A stretch of 64,000 nt of DNA from Streptomyces flavochromogenes (lineage in GTDB: Bacteria > Actinomycetota > Actinomycetes > Streptomycetales > Streptomycetaceae). The stretch is taken from positions 37,709 to 101,708 of the forward strand of contig NZ_JNZO01000028.1 in the NCBI RefSeq assembly GCF_000717595.1, read 5' to 3'. The notes below the pieces were generated by a model. That model saw only the letters and a list, made by a program, of their open reading frames with translations, was not told where the DNA came from and did not search any database. Positions 35,016 to 44,687 of this stretch are shown here, in pieces; position 1 is the stretch's first letter, and each line of letters starts with the position of its first letter. Made by a program: the position numbers and the translations under genes.

Positions 35016-35237
35016 TCAGGACTTCGCCACCCGGTCCGACCCGATCATGAGGACGAGGCCGAGCGCCGCGATCACGATGTTGGCGAACAGCTCACGGCCC
35101 TCCAGGAACCACACGTTCTCCGTGAGGAACCGGGTCACGCCGAGGAGACGGAACCAGCCGTCCGTCAGTTCGCGCACCACCCCGGCCACACCGAAGAGAG
35201 CGAGCAGAAAACCGGCGACCTCAAGAAACCTCTTCAT
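35016..35237 (-). CDS. Small two-helix membrane protein
   Basis: 73 residues (MKRFLEVAGFLLALFGVAGV at the start). Hydrophobic helices span about residues 5-21 and 50-66, joined by an amphipathic linker (TDGWFRLLGVTRFLTENVWF). No ribosome-binding site is obvious. Similar tiny membrane proteins occur in actinomycetes, without known function. It is convergent with EamA and divergent from the kinase at 35383. Confidence 0.6.
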   Translation of the reverse strand: MKRFLEVAGFLLALFGVAGVVRELTDGWFRLLGVTRFLTENVWFLEGRELFANIVIAALGLVLMIGSDRVAKS

Positions 35238-35382
35238 GAAGTGATCATGGCGCGGCCGGGAGACCGGCCGCGTCCGCCTCCGGTCCACAGGCACCGCGAC
35301 CGAAGTATCGACCTCCACGACTTCGGTAGCGGCCCGGCCGCCGATGCCCCGCACGCCGCCCCCGGCTGCGTACATTGCCGAT

Positions 35383-36597
35383 ATGACCCGAACGGACCGG
35401 CAGCGCTGGCTGCTCCCCTCCCACCTGGCCGAACCCGGTGGGAACGGGGAGGGCCGGCCCCGCCGTACCGTCCGCGACTGGATCGTGGACACCTCGCTCT
35501 TCCTGCTCGCCGCCTTCGTCGGCCTCATCGCCGCCGACGCCAGCGCGCAGTACACGAGCGAGGCCGTCACCCTCGTCGACCAGCTCCTGGGCGCCGCCGC
35601 CTGCTGCGCCCTCTGGCTGCGCCGGCGCTGGCCCGCCGGACTCGCGATCGGCCTCTCGCTGCTCAACATCGTGGCCCCGGTCGCCGCCGGCGCCCTCCTC
35701 GCGAGCCTCTTCAGCGTCGCCGTGCGCAAGCCCTTCCGCGAGGTCGCAGCGATCGGCGCGCTCGCCGTCGCCGCCTCCACCGCGCAGGCCTTCATCAGGC
35801 CCGACCCCACCACCAACACCGGGCTCTCCATCGCCCTCGGCTTCACCCTCATCCTGCTCGTCACCGCCTGGGGCATGCTCGTCCGCTCCCGCCGCCAGCT
35901 CGTCGAGGCCCTCAGGGAGCGCGCCCGCCGCGCCGAGGCCGAGGCCGAGCTGCGTGCCGCGCAGGCCCAGCGGCTCGCCCGTGAGGCGATCGCCCGCGAG
36001 ATGCACGACGTACTCGCCCACCGGCTCACCCTGCTCAGCGTGCACGCCGGAGCCCTGGAGTTCCGGCCCGACGCCCCGCCCGAGCAGGTCGCCCGCGCCG
36101 CGGGCGTCATCCGCGACAGCGCCCACGAGGCACTCCAGGACCTTCGCGAGATCATCGGCGTGCTGCGCGCCCCCGGCGAGAACGGCGACGGCGGCGACCG
36201 GCCGCAGCCCACCCTCGCCACCCTCGACGCGCTGATCGACGAATCCCGTGAGGCCGGGGCGGACGTCGTCCTCGACACCACGGTGGACGAACCGTCCACC
36301 GTGCCCGCCGCCACCGGCCGCACCGTCTACCGCATCGCCCAGGAGGGCCTCACCAACGCCCGCAAGCACGCCCCCGGCACCACGGTCACCGTCACCGTGC
36401 GCGGCCGTCCGGGGGAGGGCCTCACCGTCGACGTCCACAACCCGGCACCCGCCGGACCGGTCCCGCCCGTCCCCGGCTCCGGCCAGGGCCTGATCGGACT
36501 CACCGAACGCGCCGCGCTCGCCGGTGGCCGGATGGAGCACGGACCCGCCCCCGACGGCGGATTCTCCCTGCACGCCTGGCTACCGTGGCCCCCATGA
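35383..36597 (+). CDS. Sensor histidine kinase (HisKA_3 type)
   Basis: 404 residues from the ATG at 35383. TACATT (35371-35376) ends 6 bases before the ATG, so the message is probably leaderless. Four or five membrane helices occupy about residues 35-170, followed by a coiled segment (RRQLVEALRERARRAEAEAE). Phosphoacceptor: IAREMHDVLAHRLTLLSVHA. HATPase_c: AQEGLTNARKHAPGT (N box) and GQGLIGLTERAALAGG (G2); the G1 DxGxG is degenerate (VDVHNPAP), as in DesK-like kinases. It overlaps its response regulator by ATGA. Confidence 0.9.
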   Translation: MTRTDRQRWLLPSHLAEPGGNGEGRPRRTVRDWIVDTSLFLLAAFVGLIAADASAQYTSEAVTLVDQLLGAAACCALWLRRRWPAGLAIGLSLLNIVAPVAAGALLASLFSVAVRKPFREVAAIGALAVAASTAQAFIRPDPTTNTGLSIALGFTLILLVTAWGMLVRSRRQLVEALRERARRAEAEAELRAAQAQRLAREAIAREMHDVLAHRLTLLSVHAGALEFRPDAPPEQVARAAGVIRDSAHEALQDLREIIGVLRAPGENGDGGDRPQPTLATLDALIDESREAGADVVLDTTVDEPSTVPAATGRTVYRIAQEGLTNARKHAPGTTVTVTVRGRPGEGLTVDVHNPAPAGPVPPVPGSGQGLIGLTERAALAGGRMEHGPAPDGGFSLHAWLPWPP

Positions 36598-37277
36598 CCA
36601 TCCGGCTGCTCATCGTCGACGACGACCCCCTGGTCCGCGCGGGCCTCACCCTGATGCTCGGCGGCGCCGAGGACCTGGAGATCGTCGGCGAGGGTGCCGA
36701 CGGCCGCGAGGTCCCCGAACTCGTCACCCGGTTCGCCCCCGACGTCGTCCTCATGGACATCCGCATGCCGCACGTGGACGGGCTCACCGCCACCGAGCGG
36801 CTGCGCGCCGAGCCCGGTGCCCCCGAGGTCGTCGTCCTCACCACCTTCCACGCCGACGAGCAGGTGCTGCGCGCCCTGCGGGCCGGTGCGGCCGGCTTCG
36901 TCCTCAAGGACACCCCGCCCGCCGAGATCGTCGCCGCCGTACGCCGGGTCGCCGCCGGGGACCCGGTGCTGTCCCCGGCCGTCACCCGCCAGCTCATGAG
37001 CCATGTCGCCGGACAGCCGGAGCAGTCCCCGCGCAGCGCGGCCGCCGGACGCCTCGCCGAACTCGCCGACCGCGAGCGGGAGGTGGCCGTCGCCGTCGGC
37101 CGCGGTCTGTCCAACGCGGAGATCGCCGCCGAGCTGTACATGAGCGTGCCCACGGTCAAGACCCATGTCTCGCGCGTCCTCGCCAAACTCGGTCTCAACA
37201 ACCGCGTCCAGATCGCCCTCCTCGTCCACGACGCGGGCCTCTTGACCACAGGAGGGGACGAGGACGGCCGGAACTGA
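36594..37277 (+). CDS. NarL/FixJ-family response regulator
   Basis: 227 residues from the ATG at 36594, overlapping the kinase stop. The receiver has VDDDP near residue 10, phosphoacceptor Asp in DVVLMDIRMPHVDGL, and Lys in VLKDTPPAE. The LuxR-type HTH is LADREREVAVAVGRGLSNAE then YMSVPTVKTHVSRVLAKLG. It forms a two-gene operon with the kinase. The P450 gene begins 38 bp downstream but has its own leaderless-type -10, so it may be separately controlled. Confidence 0.93.
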   Translation: MTIRLLIVDDDPLVRAGLTLMLGGAEDLEIVGEGADGREVPELVTRFAPDVVLMDIRMPHVDGLTATERLRAEPGAPEVVVLTTFHADEQVLRALRAGAAGFVLKDTPPAEIVAAVRRVAAGDPVLSPAVTRQLMSHVAGQPEQSPRSAAAGRLAELADREREVAVAVGRGLSNAEIAAELYMSVPTVKTHVSRVLAKLGLNNRVQIALLVHDAGLLTTGGDEDGRN

Positions 37278-37314
37278 TCGTTTCGACGCCGGTTCCTTCG
37301 GATAGTCTGCGTCG

Positions 37315-38493
37315 ATGTCCGTCATCGAACTGGGGGAGTACGGCGCGGACTTCACCGTGCATCCGTACCCCTACTACGCGAAGCTCCGCGAGGCCGGTCC
37401 CGTCCACGAGGTGCGGATGCCCGACGGCTTCCAGTTCTGGCTGGTCGTCGGACACGAGGAGGGACGCGCGGCGCTCGCCGACCCCCGGCTCGCCAAGTCC
37501 CCGCACGTGATCGGTGTACGGGCGCCGGAGGAGGACATCATCGGCGTCCACCTCCTCTCGGCCGACGCACCCGACCACACCCGGCTGCGCCGCCTGGTCA
37601 CGGGCGAGTTCACCGGCCGCCGGGTGGCAGCCCTGCGGCCCCGCATCGAGCGGCTCACCGCGGACCTCGTCGACGCGATGGAACCGGCCGGCCGGGCCGA
37701 CCTCGTCGACGCCTTGGCGTACCCGCTGCCGATCACCGTCATCTGCGAGCTCCTCGGGGTCCCCGCGGCGGACCGTGACACCTTCCGCCGCTGGTCGACG
37801 GAGCTGGTCACCCCCACCGGCGAAGAGGACTTCACCCGGAGCATGGTGGACTTCGGCGCCTACCTCGACGCGCTGATCGAGGACAAGCGCGCCGCGGGCC
37901 CCGCCGACGACCTGCTCTCCGGTCTGATCGCCTCCCGCGCCGAGGACGGCGACCGGCTCTCCGGGCCCGAACTCCGGGCCATGGCCTATCTGCTGCTCAT
38001 CGCGGGCCACGAGACGACCGTCAACCTGATCGCCAACACCGTCCGCAACCTGCTCACCCACCCCGACCAGCTCGCCGCCCTGCGCGCCGACCCGGGCCTC
38101 CTGGACGGGACGATCGAGGAGTCGCTGCGGTACGACGGGCCGGTGGAGACCAGCACCTTCCGCTTCACCCGGGAGCCCGTCGCCCTCGGTGGCACGGAGA
38201 TCCCGGCAGGTCAGTACGTCCTCGTCGCCATCGGTGCGCTCGACCGCGACCCGGCCCGGTTCCCCGAACCCGACCGCTTCGACATCCGCCGGGACACCCG
38301 GGGCCATCTGGCGTTCGGGCACGGCATCCACTACTGCCTGGGCGCCCCGCTCGCCCGGCTGGAGGGCCGGATCGCGCTCCGGACCCTTCTCGACCGCTTC
38401 CCGAACCTGGAACTCGACCCCGAGGGCGAGCCCTGGGAGTGGATCCCCGGCCTCCTGATGCGCGGAGTCCGGCACCTCCCGGTCCGGTGGTGA
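37315..38493 (+). CDS. Cytochrome P450 (bacterial CYP105/107-like)
   Basis: 392 residues from the ATG at 37315. A TAGTCT box ends 6 bases upstream, suggesting a leaderless message. I-helix motif LLLIAGHETTVNL, K-helix ExxR in IEESLRYDGPVE, and haem loop FGHGIHYCLGAPLARLEGR with the Cys ligand. It needs an external ferredoxin, and none lies adjacent. Substrate unknown; it could serve xenobiotic or secondary-metabolite oxidation. Confidence 0.93.
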   Translation: MSVIELGEYGADFTVHPYPYYAKLREAGPVHEVRMPDGFQFWLVVGHEEGRAALADPRLAKSPHVIGVRAPEEDIIGVHLLSADAPDHTRLRRLVTGEFTGRRVAALRPRIERLTADLVDAMEPAGRADLVDALAYPLPITVICELLGVPAADRDTFRRWSTELVTPTGEEDFTRSMVDFGAYLDALIEDKRAAGPADDLLSGLIASRAEDGDRLSGPELRAMAYLLLIAGHETTVNLIANTVRNLLTHPDQLAALRADPGLLDGTIEESLRYDGPVETSTFRFTREPVALGGTEIPAGQYVLVAIGALDRDPARFPEPDRFDIRRDTRGHLAFGHGIHYCLGAPLARLEGRIALRTLLDRFPNLELDPEGEPWEWIPGLLMRGVRHLPVRW

Positions 38494-38590
38494 CGCCGAC
38501 CCGTGTGACGGCGACGCCGACCGGCCAGGTGGTGACGTCGGCCGGTCCGACGGCGCCGCCGGCCGGTGCGGTGGTCACGCCGGGGGACCG

Positions 38591-39589
38591 CTAGTCGATG
38601 GCGTCCACCCGTGCCGGTCGCCGCTCCTGTCGCGAGCGCTCGCACGCCTCGGCGATCCGGAGTGCCGCCAGGGCCTCCAGACCGTCGCACGGGTTGGGCG
38701 CCTCGCCGCGGACCAGACGTACGAAGGCGTCGAGCTCCGCCTCGTACGCGGGGGCGAACCGCTCCAGGAAGCCGGTCCAGGGCTTCCCCGGCGGCGCCGA
38801 CGCCCAGGGTTCCACCGAGGTGAGCGGGGTGCGGTCGTCCAGGCCCACCGCGATCTGGTCCAGCTCGCCCGCCAGTTCCATGCGGACGTCGTACCCGGCG
38901 CCGTTGCGCCGGGTCGCCGTCGCCGTGACGAGCGTGCCGTCGTCCAGGGTGAGCAGCGCGGCGGCCGTGGACACGTCCCCTGCCTCCCGGAACATCGCGG
39001 GACCCGCGTCCGAGCCCGTCGCGTACACCTCCACGACCTCCCGCCCGGTCACCCAGCGCACGATGTCGAAGTCGTGCACCAGACAGTCCCGGAAGAGACC
39101 GCCGGAGAGGGGGAGGTACGCGGCCGGCGGCGGCGCCGGGTCGGAGGTCGCCGCCCGTACGGTGTGCAGCCGGCCGAGCCGCCCCGAGCGCACCGCCTCG
39201 CGCGCCGCCCGGTACCCCGCGTCGAAGCGCCGCATGAAGCCGAGCTGGAGCTCCGTGCCCGCCTCGGCCACCGCCGTGAGCGCGGTCGACGTCCCCGGCA
39301 CGTCCAGGGCGATCGGCTTCTCGCAGAAGGCCGGGAGCCCGGCGCCCGCCGCGCGGGCGATCAGCTCCGCGTGCGCCGCCGTCGCCGAGGCGATCACCAC
39401 GGCGTCCAGCGGGTGCGCGAACAGCGCGGTGACGTCCGGCGCGGCCTCCGCACCGAGCGCCCCCGCGACCCCGGCCGCCCGCGAGGCGTCCGCGTCCGCC
39501 ACGACCAGCGACTCGACCTCCGGATGGCGGGCCAGCACCCCCGCGTGGAAGCTCCCGATCCGGCCCGTACCGATGAGTCCGATGCGCAT
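38591..39589 (-). CDS. Gfo/Idh/MocA oxidoreductase, inositol 2-dehydrogenase-like
   Basis: 332 residues from the ATG at 39589. N-terminal NAD motif IGLIGTGRIGSFHAGVLARH, then the family EKP motif FCEKPIALD (catalytic Lys). The substrate-side motif is GGLFRDCLVHDFDIVRWVTG with the Asp-His pair. It is divergent from the GntR regulator, which is followed by an ABC sugar importer and a ROK kinase. The product probably starts catabolism of the imported polyol or sugar. Inositol is plausible, but not proven. Confidence 0.85.
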   Translation of the reverse strand: MRIGLIGTGRIGSFHAGVLARHPEVESLVVADADASRAAGVAGALGAEAAPDVTALFAHPLDAVVIASATAAHAELIARAAGAGLPAFCEKPIALDVPGTSTALTAVAEAGTELQLGFMRRFDAGYRAAREAVRSGRLGRLHTVRAATSDPAPPPAAYLPLSGGLFRDCLVHDFDIVRWVTGREVVEVYATGSDAGPAMFREAGDVSTAAALLTLDDGTLVTATATRRNGAGYDVRMELAGELDQIAVGLDDRTPLTSVEPWASAPPGKPWTGFLERFAPAYEAELDAFVRLVRGEAPNPCDGLEALAALRIAEACERSRQERRPARVDAID

Positions 39590-39689
39590 GGCCCCACCGT
39601 GGAGCCGTCCGACTCCGGTGTCAAGGATTTGTCAGGACAACCGGACGTCACGACTTCCCGTCATCAGCGCCCCGGGCTACGCTCCCCCC

Positions 39690-40457
39690 GTGTCCAAGCA
39701 GTCAGGCTCCGCCCTGCCCCCGCTCTCCGTGGACCGCACCAGCCCGGTCCCGCTCTACTTCCAGCTGGCCCAGCAACTGGAGAGCGCCGTGGAGAACGGC
39801 ACGCTGACCCCGGGCACCCTCCTCGGCAACGAGATCGACCTCGCCACCCGCCTCGGCCTCTCCCGCCCCACCGTCCGCCAGGCCATCCAGACCCTCGTGG
39901 ACAAGGGCCTCCTGGTCCGCCGCCGGGGTGTCGGCACCCAGGTCGTGCACAGCACGGTCCGCCGCCCGCTGGAGCTGAGCAGCCTGTACGACGACCTGGA
40001 CGCCGCCGGACAGCTCCCCGCCACCCGGGTCCTGGTCAACCGGGTCGAACCCGCCACCGGCCCGGTCGCCGAGGCCCTCCGCGTTCCCGAGGGCAGCGAG
40101 GTCGTCTATCTCGAACGGCTCCGCACCGCACACGGCGAACCCATGGCGTATCTGCGCAACCATCTGCCCGCCGGGCTCCTCGGCCCCGGCGGACCGGACA
40201 CCGAGCGCCTGGAGACCACCGGCCTCTACCGGATGCTCCGTTCCGCCGCGCTCACCCTGCACAGCGCCCGCCAGGCCGTCGGGGCCCGCGCCGCGACCGC
40301 CGCCGAGGCCGCCCTGCTCGACGAGAGGGAGGGCGCACCGCTGCTGACGATGGAGCGCGTCACCTTCGACGACACCGGCCGCGCGGTCGAGTACGGCTCC
40401 CATCTCTACCGGGCCGACCGCTACTCCTTCGAGTTCCAGCTGATGGTCCGTCCGTAG
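39690..40457 (+). CDS. GntR-family regulator, HutC/UTRA type
   Basis: 255 residues, GTG start at 39690. TTCCCG (39655-39660) and TACGCT (39678-39683) are 17 bp apart, and the -10 ends 6 bases before the GTG, so the message is probably leaderless. GntR wHTH: PVPLYFQLAQQLESAVENGT, LATRLGLSRPTVRQAIQTLV, GLLVRRRGVGTQVV. The UTRA effector domain occupies about residues 95-250 (VVYLERLRTAHGEPMAYLRN; closing YRADRYSFEFQLMVRP). It probably controls the divergent dehydrogenase and the downstream importer. Confidence 0.9.
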   Translation: MSKQSGSALPPLSVDRTSPVPLYFQLAQQLESAVENGTLTPGTLLGNEIDLATRLGLSRPTVRQAIQTLVDKGLLVRRRGVGTQVVHSTVRRPLELSSLYDDLDAAGQLPATRVLVNRVEPATGPVAEALRVPEGSEVVYLERLRTAHGEPMAYLRNHLPAGLLGPGGPDTERLETTGLYRMLRSAALTLHSARQAVGARAATAAEAALLDEREGAPLLTMERVTFDDTGRAVEYGSHLYRADRYSFEFQLMVRP

Positions 40458-40527
40458 GCCGTACCCCACCGGCGAAGGAGCCGGACACCGGCCCCCTGGC
40501 GAGCGCCACGACCCGCATGACCGATAC

Positions 40528-40551
40528 TGCAATGCACGACTGCAATGCACG
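40528..40551 (+). promoter_or_regulatory. Tandem TGCAATGCACG operator upstream of the sugar importer
   Basis: TGCAATGCACG occurs at 40528-40538 and 40541-40551. Each copy holds TGCA-A-TGCA, itself a small palindrome. The pair lies about 30 bp before the importer start, beside a GATACT that could be a -10 (40523-40528). It is a likely binding site for the upstream GntR protein or another regulator. Confidence 0.6.
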
Positions 40552-40579
40552 CAAAGGACACAAAGGAGGGCACGGCCTC

Positions 40580-41599
40580 GTGACCAGGCTTCGGACAGGA
40601 GGGGTACGCGCCGCAGTCGGCGCCGTGCTCGCGCTCGCGCTCACCGGCGCGCTCGCCGGGTGCAGCAGCACCGGCGGAAAGCGGGCGGAGGACGCCCGCA
40701 AGGCCGCCGAGGCCCAGGGCAGGGCAGCCGTCGACACCCCCCGCTGGACCTTCGCCATGGTGACCCACTCGGGTGACGGCGACACCTTCTGGGACATCGT
40801 CCAGAAGGGCGCCAAGCAGGCCGCCGCCAAGGACAACATCAACTTCCTCTACGCCCACAGCGACGAGGCCCAGCAGCAGGCGCAGCTGATCGACTCGTAC
40901 GTCGCCAAGGGCGTCGACGGTCTGATCGTCACGCTCGCGAAGCCCGACGCGATGAAGGCCGCCGTCGAGAAGGCCGTCAAGGCCGGCATCCCGGTGATCA
41001 CCGTGAACTCGGGCGCCGAGGTGTCCAAGGCGTACGGGGCGCTCACCCACATCGGCCAGGACGAGACCGTCGCCGGCGAGGCCGTCGGCGAGGAGCTCGA
41101 CAAGCGGGGCAGGAAGAAGGCGCTCTGCGTCCTGCACGAGCAGGGCAACGTCGGTCACGAGCAGCGCTGCGCCGGCACGAAGAAGACCTTCGACGGCGAG
41201 CTGGTCAACCTCTACGTCGACGGCACCAACATGCCGGACGTCAAGGCCTCCATCGAGGCCAAGCTCCAGTCCGACAAGGCCGTCGACGCCGTCGTCACCC
41301 TCGGTGCCCCGTTCGCCGACGCCGCCGTCCAGGCCGCCAAGAGCGCCGGGAGCAAGGCCGAGATCGACACCTTCGACCTCAACGCCAAGGTCGCCACCTC
41401 CCTCCAGGCCGGCACCCTCGGCTTCGCCGTCGACCAGCAGCCCTACCTCCAGGGCTACGAGGCCGTCGACCTGCTCTGGCTCTACCGCTACAACGCCAAC
41501 GTCCTCGGCGGCGGCAAGCCGGTCCTCACCGGCCCGCAGATCATCACGAAGGACGACGCCGCGAAGCTCGTCGAGTACGCGGAGCGGGGCACCCGATGA
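40580..41599 (+). CDS. Sugar ABC transporter substrate-binding lipoprotein
   Basis: 339 residues, GTG start at 40580 with AAGGAGGG at proper distance; an upstream ATG at 40517 is less likely. Lipobox ALAGC (Cys about residue 28). Ribose-binding-type (Peripla_BP_4) domain: [64 protein letters not shown] and [20 protein letters not shown]. First gene of a four-gene unit with permease, ATPase and ROK kinase (all overlapping or close). The ligand is probably a pentose, hexose or inositol. Confidence 0.9.
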   Translation: MTRLRTGGVRAAVGAVLALALTGALAGCSSTGGKRAEDARKAAEAQGRAAVDTPRWTFAMVTHSGDGDTFWDIVQKGAKQAAAKDNINFLYAHSDEAQQQAQLIDSYVAKGVDGLIVTLAKPDAMKAAVEKAVKAGIPVITVNSGAEVSKAYGALTHIGQDETVAGEAVGEELDKRGRKKALCVLHEQGNVGHEQRCAGTKKTFDGELVNLYVDGTNMPDVKASIEAKLQSDKAVDAVVTLGAPFADAAVQAAKSAGSKAEIDTFDLNAKVATSLQAGTLGFAVDQQPYLQGYEAVDLLWLYRYNANVLGGGKPVLTGPQIITKDDAAKLVEYAERGTR

Positions 41600-42651
41600 G
41601 CTCCACGGCCCCACCGTCGGACGGCCTCGACCACGTCGACGAACGGCTGCTGCGCACCACCCCGCTGAAGAAGCTGCTGGCCCGCCCCGAGCTCGGTTCG
41701 GTCGTCGGCGCGATCGCCGTCTTCGTCTTCTTCTCGGTCTTCGCCGACAGCTTCCTGAACCCGTCCAGCCTCGGCACCGTGCTGTACGCGGCCTCGACCC
41801 TCGGCATCATGGCGGTCCCCGTCGCGCTGCTCATGATCGGCGGCGAGTTCGACCTGTCCGCGGGTGTCCTGGTCACCAGCTCGGCGCTGGTCTCGTCGAT
41901 GTTCAGCTACCAGATGACGGCGAACGTCTGGGTCGGTGTCGGCGTCTCGCTGCTCGTCACCCTGGCGATCGGCGGCTTCAACGGCTTCATGCTGACCCGT
42001 ACGCAGCTGCCCAGCTTCATCATCACGCTCGGCACCTTCCTCATGCTGACCGGCCTGAACCTCGGCCTGACCAAGCTGATCAGCGGCACCGTCTCCACCA
42101 AGACCATCGCCGACATGGAGGGCTTCTCCTCCGCCCGCAAGCTCTTCGCCTCGCAGCTGACCATCGGCGGCGTCGAGTTCAAGGTCACCATCCTGTGGTG
42201 GTTCGGCCTGGTCGCGCTCGCCACCTGGATCCTGCTCCGCACCCGCTTCGGCAACTGGATCTTCGCGGTCGGCGGCGGTGCCGACGCGGCCCGCGCGGTC
42301 GGCGTCCCGGTCTACCGGACGAAGATCGGCCTCTACCTGGGCGTGGCGTTCTGCGCCTGGATCTCCGGCCAGCACCTGCTCTTCTCCTTCGACGTCGTCC
42401 AGTCGGGCGAGGGCGTCGGCAACGAGCTGATCTTCATCATCGCGGCCGTCATCGGCGGCTGTCTGATCACCGGCGGCTACGGCTCCGCCATCGGCTCGGC
42501 GATCGGCGCCCTCATCTTCGGCATGACGAGCAAGGGCATCGTGTACGCCGAGTGGAACCCGGACTGGTTCAAGTTCTTCCTGGGAGCGATGCTCCTCCTG
42601 GCGACCCTGCTGAACGCCTGGATCCGCAAGCGCGTGGAGGCCACCAAGTGA
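41596..42651 (+). CDS. Sugar ABC transporter permease (RbsC/XylH type)
   Basis: 351 residues, ATG overlapping the previous stop (ATGA). About ten membrane helices. Family features: [20 protein letters not shown] after TM2 and NRTRFGNW-like [20 protein letters not shown] near the C-terminal half, the cytoplasmic loop that docks the ATPase. The stop overlaps the ATPase start (GTGA), showing tight translational coupling. Confidence 0.92.
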   Translation: MSSTAPPSDGLDHVDERLLRTTPLKKLLARPELGSVVGAIAVFVFFSVFADSFLNPSSLGTVLYAASTLGIMAVPVALLMIGGEFDLSAGVLVTSSALVSSMFSYQMTANVWVGVGVSLLVTLAIGGFNGFMLTRTQLPSFIITLGTFLMLTGLNLGLTKLISGTVSTKTIADMEGFSSARKLFASQLTIGGVEFKVTILWWFGLVALATWILLRTRFGNWIFAVGGGADAARAVGVPVYRTKIGLYLGVAFCAWISGQHLLFSFDVVQSGEGVGNELIFIIAAVIGGCLITGGYGSAIGSAIGALIFGMTSKGIVYAEWNPDWFKFFLGAMLLLATLLNAWIRKRVEATK

Positions 42652-43454
42652 CGACGGCCACGAAGACCGAGTCCGCTCCGCTCGTCGAGCTCGACGACGT
42701 CAGCAAGTACTACGGCAACATCCGCGCCCTCGAAGGGGTCTCCCTGGAGGTCCGCTCCGGCGAGATCTCCTGCGTCCTCGGTGACAACGGCGCCGGCAAG
42801 TCCACCCTCATCAAGATCGTCGCCGGCCTCCACCAGCACGACACGGGGACCTTCCGCATCGAGGGCGAGGAGGTCACCCTCGCCAACCCGCGCGACGCCC
42901 TCGGCCGGGGCATCGCCACCGTCTACCAGGACCTCGCCGTCGTCCCGCTCATGCCGGTCTGGCGGAACTTCTTCCTCGGCTCCGAGCCCACCAAGGGCTC
43001 CGGTCCCTTCAAGCGGCTCGACGTCGGCCTGATGCGGACCACCACCCGCGAGGCGCTGCTCCGCATGGGCATCGACCTGCGCGACGTCGACCAGCCCATC
43101 GGCACCCTCTCCGGCGGCGAGCGGCAGTGCGTGGCCATCGCCCGGGCCGTCCACTTCGGTGCGAAGGTCCTCGTCCTCGACGAGCCGACCGCCGCGCTCG
43201 GCGTCAAGCAGTCCGGCGTCGTCCTGAAGTACGTGGCAGCCGCCCGCGACCAGGGTCTCGGCGTGGTCCTCATCACCCACAACCCGCACCACGCGTACCT
43301 GGTCGGCGACCGTTTCGTGCTGCTCAAGCGGGGCGTCATGGCCGGCAGCCACACCAAGGGCTCCGTCACGCTCGACGAGTTGACCCGGCAGATGGCCGGC
43401 GGCACCGAGCTGGAGGACCTGCGGCACGAACTGGAGCGGCCGCCCGGGACGTGA
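42648..43454 (+). CDS. Sugar ABC transporter ATP-binding protein, single nucleotide-binding domain
   Basis: 268 residues, GTG start overlapping the permease. Walker [10 protein letters not shown], signature [15 protein letters not shown], Walker [16 protein letters not shown] and H-loop ITHNPHH are intact. RbsC-type permeases are usually served by about 500-residue tandem ATPases; this one has a single domain, as in some actinomycete importers, and must dimerise. Its last codons precede the ROK gene by 57 bp. Confidence 0.92.
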   Translation: MTTATKTESAPLVELDDVSKYYGNIRALEGVSLEVRSGEISCVLGDNGAGKSTLIKIVAGLHQHDTGTFRIEGEEVTLANPRDALGRGIATVYQDLAVVPLMPVWRNFFLGSEPTKGSGPFKRLDVGLMRTTTREALLRMGIDLRDVDQPIGTLSGGERQCVAIARAVHFGAKVLVLDEPTAALGVKQSGVVLKYVAAARDQGLGVVLITHNPHHAYLVGDRFVLLKRGVMAGSHTKGSVTLDELTRQMAGGTELEDLRHELERPPGT

Positions 43455-43511
43455 CGGACGCGGCCGCGATCGAACGGCCCCTTGACACCCCACCTGGCAG
43501 AATCGGAGCCG

Positions 43512-44687
43512 ATGAGTACCTACCGTGACCTCGCCCACCGGGGATCGGCCCGGGGCACCGTGCTGCGGACCGTCGGCACCCGGGAGCGGCGCTCCCATCT
43601 GACGGCGCCGCGGGTGCCGACCGTCGGCATCGACATCGGCGGTACGAAGGTGATGGCCGGCGTCGTGGACGCCGACGGAAACATCCTGGAGAAGCTCCGC
43701 ACGGAGACCCCGGACAAGTCCAAGAGCGCCAAGGTCGTCGAGGACACCATCGTCGAGCTGGTCCTGGACCTCTCCGACCGGCACGACGTGCATGCCGTCG
43801 GCATCGGCGCGGCCGGCTGGGTCGACGCCGAGCGTGCCACCGTGCTCTTCGCCCCGCACCTCGCCTGGCGCAACGAGCCCCTCAAGGACGCCCTCCAGAG
43901 CCGCCTCGCCGTCCCCGTCATGGTGGACAACGACGCCAACACCGCCGCCTGGGCCGAGTGGCGCTTCGGCGCCGGACGCGGCGAGGACCACCTCGTCATG
44001 ATCACCCTCGGCACCGGCATCGGCGGCGCCATCCTGGAGGGCGGTCAGGTCAAGCGCGGCAGGTTCGGGGTGGCCGGCGAGTTCGGTCACATGCAGGTCG
44101 TCCCCGGCGGCCACCGCTGCCCCTGCGGCAACCGCGGCTGCTGGGAGCAGTACAGCTCAGGCAACGCCCTGGTCCGCGAGGCCCGTGAGCTGGCCGCCGC
44201 CGACTCCCCGGTCGCGTACGGGATCATCGAGCGGGTCAAGGGGAACGTCCCGGAGATCACCGGACCGCTCATCACCGAGCTCGCCCGCGAGGGCGACGCC
44301 ATGTGCGTGGAGCTGTTCCAGGACATCGGCCAGTGGCTCGGCGTCGGCATCGCCAACCTCGCCGCCGCCCTCGACCCCTCCTGCTTCGTCATCGGCGGTG
44401 GCGTCTCGGCCGCCGACGACCTGCTGATCGGCCCCGCCAGGGACTCCTTCCGCCGCCACCTCACCGGCCGCGGCTACCGTCCCGAGGCCCGCATCACCCG
44501 CGCCCAGCTCGGACCCGAGGCGGGGATGGTCGGCGCCGCCGACCTCGCCCGCCTCGTCGCCCGTCGTTTCCGCCGTGCCAACCGGCGCCGGGTGGAGCGG
44601 TACGAGCGGTACGAGCGCTACGCCCAGGCCCTGCGCAGCGGGACCTCGGGCCGGGCCCCCCGTATCCCCGAGGACCCGCCTTCATGA
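43512..44687 (+). CDS. ROK-family sugar kinase (glucokinase-like)
   Basis: 391 residues from the ATG at 43512 (RBS CGGAG). ATP motif GIDIGGTKVMAGVVDADG, catalytic Asp in VMVDNDANTAAWAE, GTGIGGAILEGGQVKRG, and the ROK zinc signature CPCGNRGCWEQYSSGNAL. There is no N-terminal HTH, so this is a kinase rather than a ROK repressor. A repeated Arg/Tyr stretch near the C-terminus (RRRVERYERYERYAQ) is unusual. It sits at the end of the importer unit and probably phosphorylates the imported sugar. Confidence 0.92.
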   Translation: MSTYRDLAHRGSARGTVLRTVGTRERRSHLTAPRVPTVGIDIGGTKVMAGVVDADGNILEKLRTETPDKSKSAKVVEDTIVELVLDLSDRHDVHAVGIGAAGWVDAERATVLFAPHLAWRNEPLKDALQSRLAVPVMVDNDANTAAWAEWRFGAGRGEDHLVMITLGTGIGGAILEGGQVKRGRFGVAGEFGHMQVVPGGHRCPCGNRGCWEQYSSGNALVREARELAAADSPVAYGIIERVKGNVPEITGPLITELAREGDAMCVELFQDIGQWLGVGIANLAAALDPSCFVIGGGVSAADDLLIGPARDSFRRHLTGRGYRPEARITRAQLGPEAGMVGAADLARLVARRFRRANRRRVERYERYERYAQALRSGTSGRAPRIPEDPPS

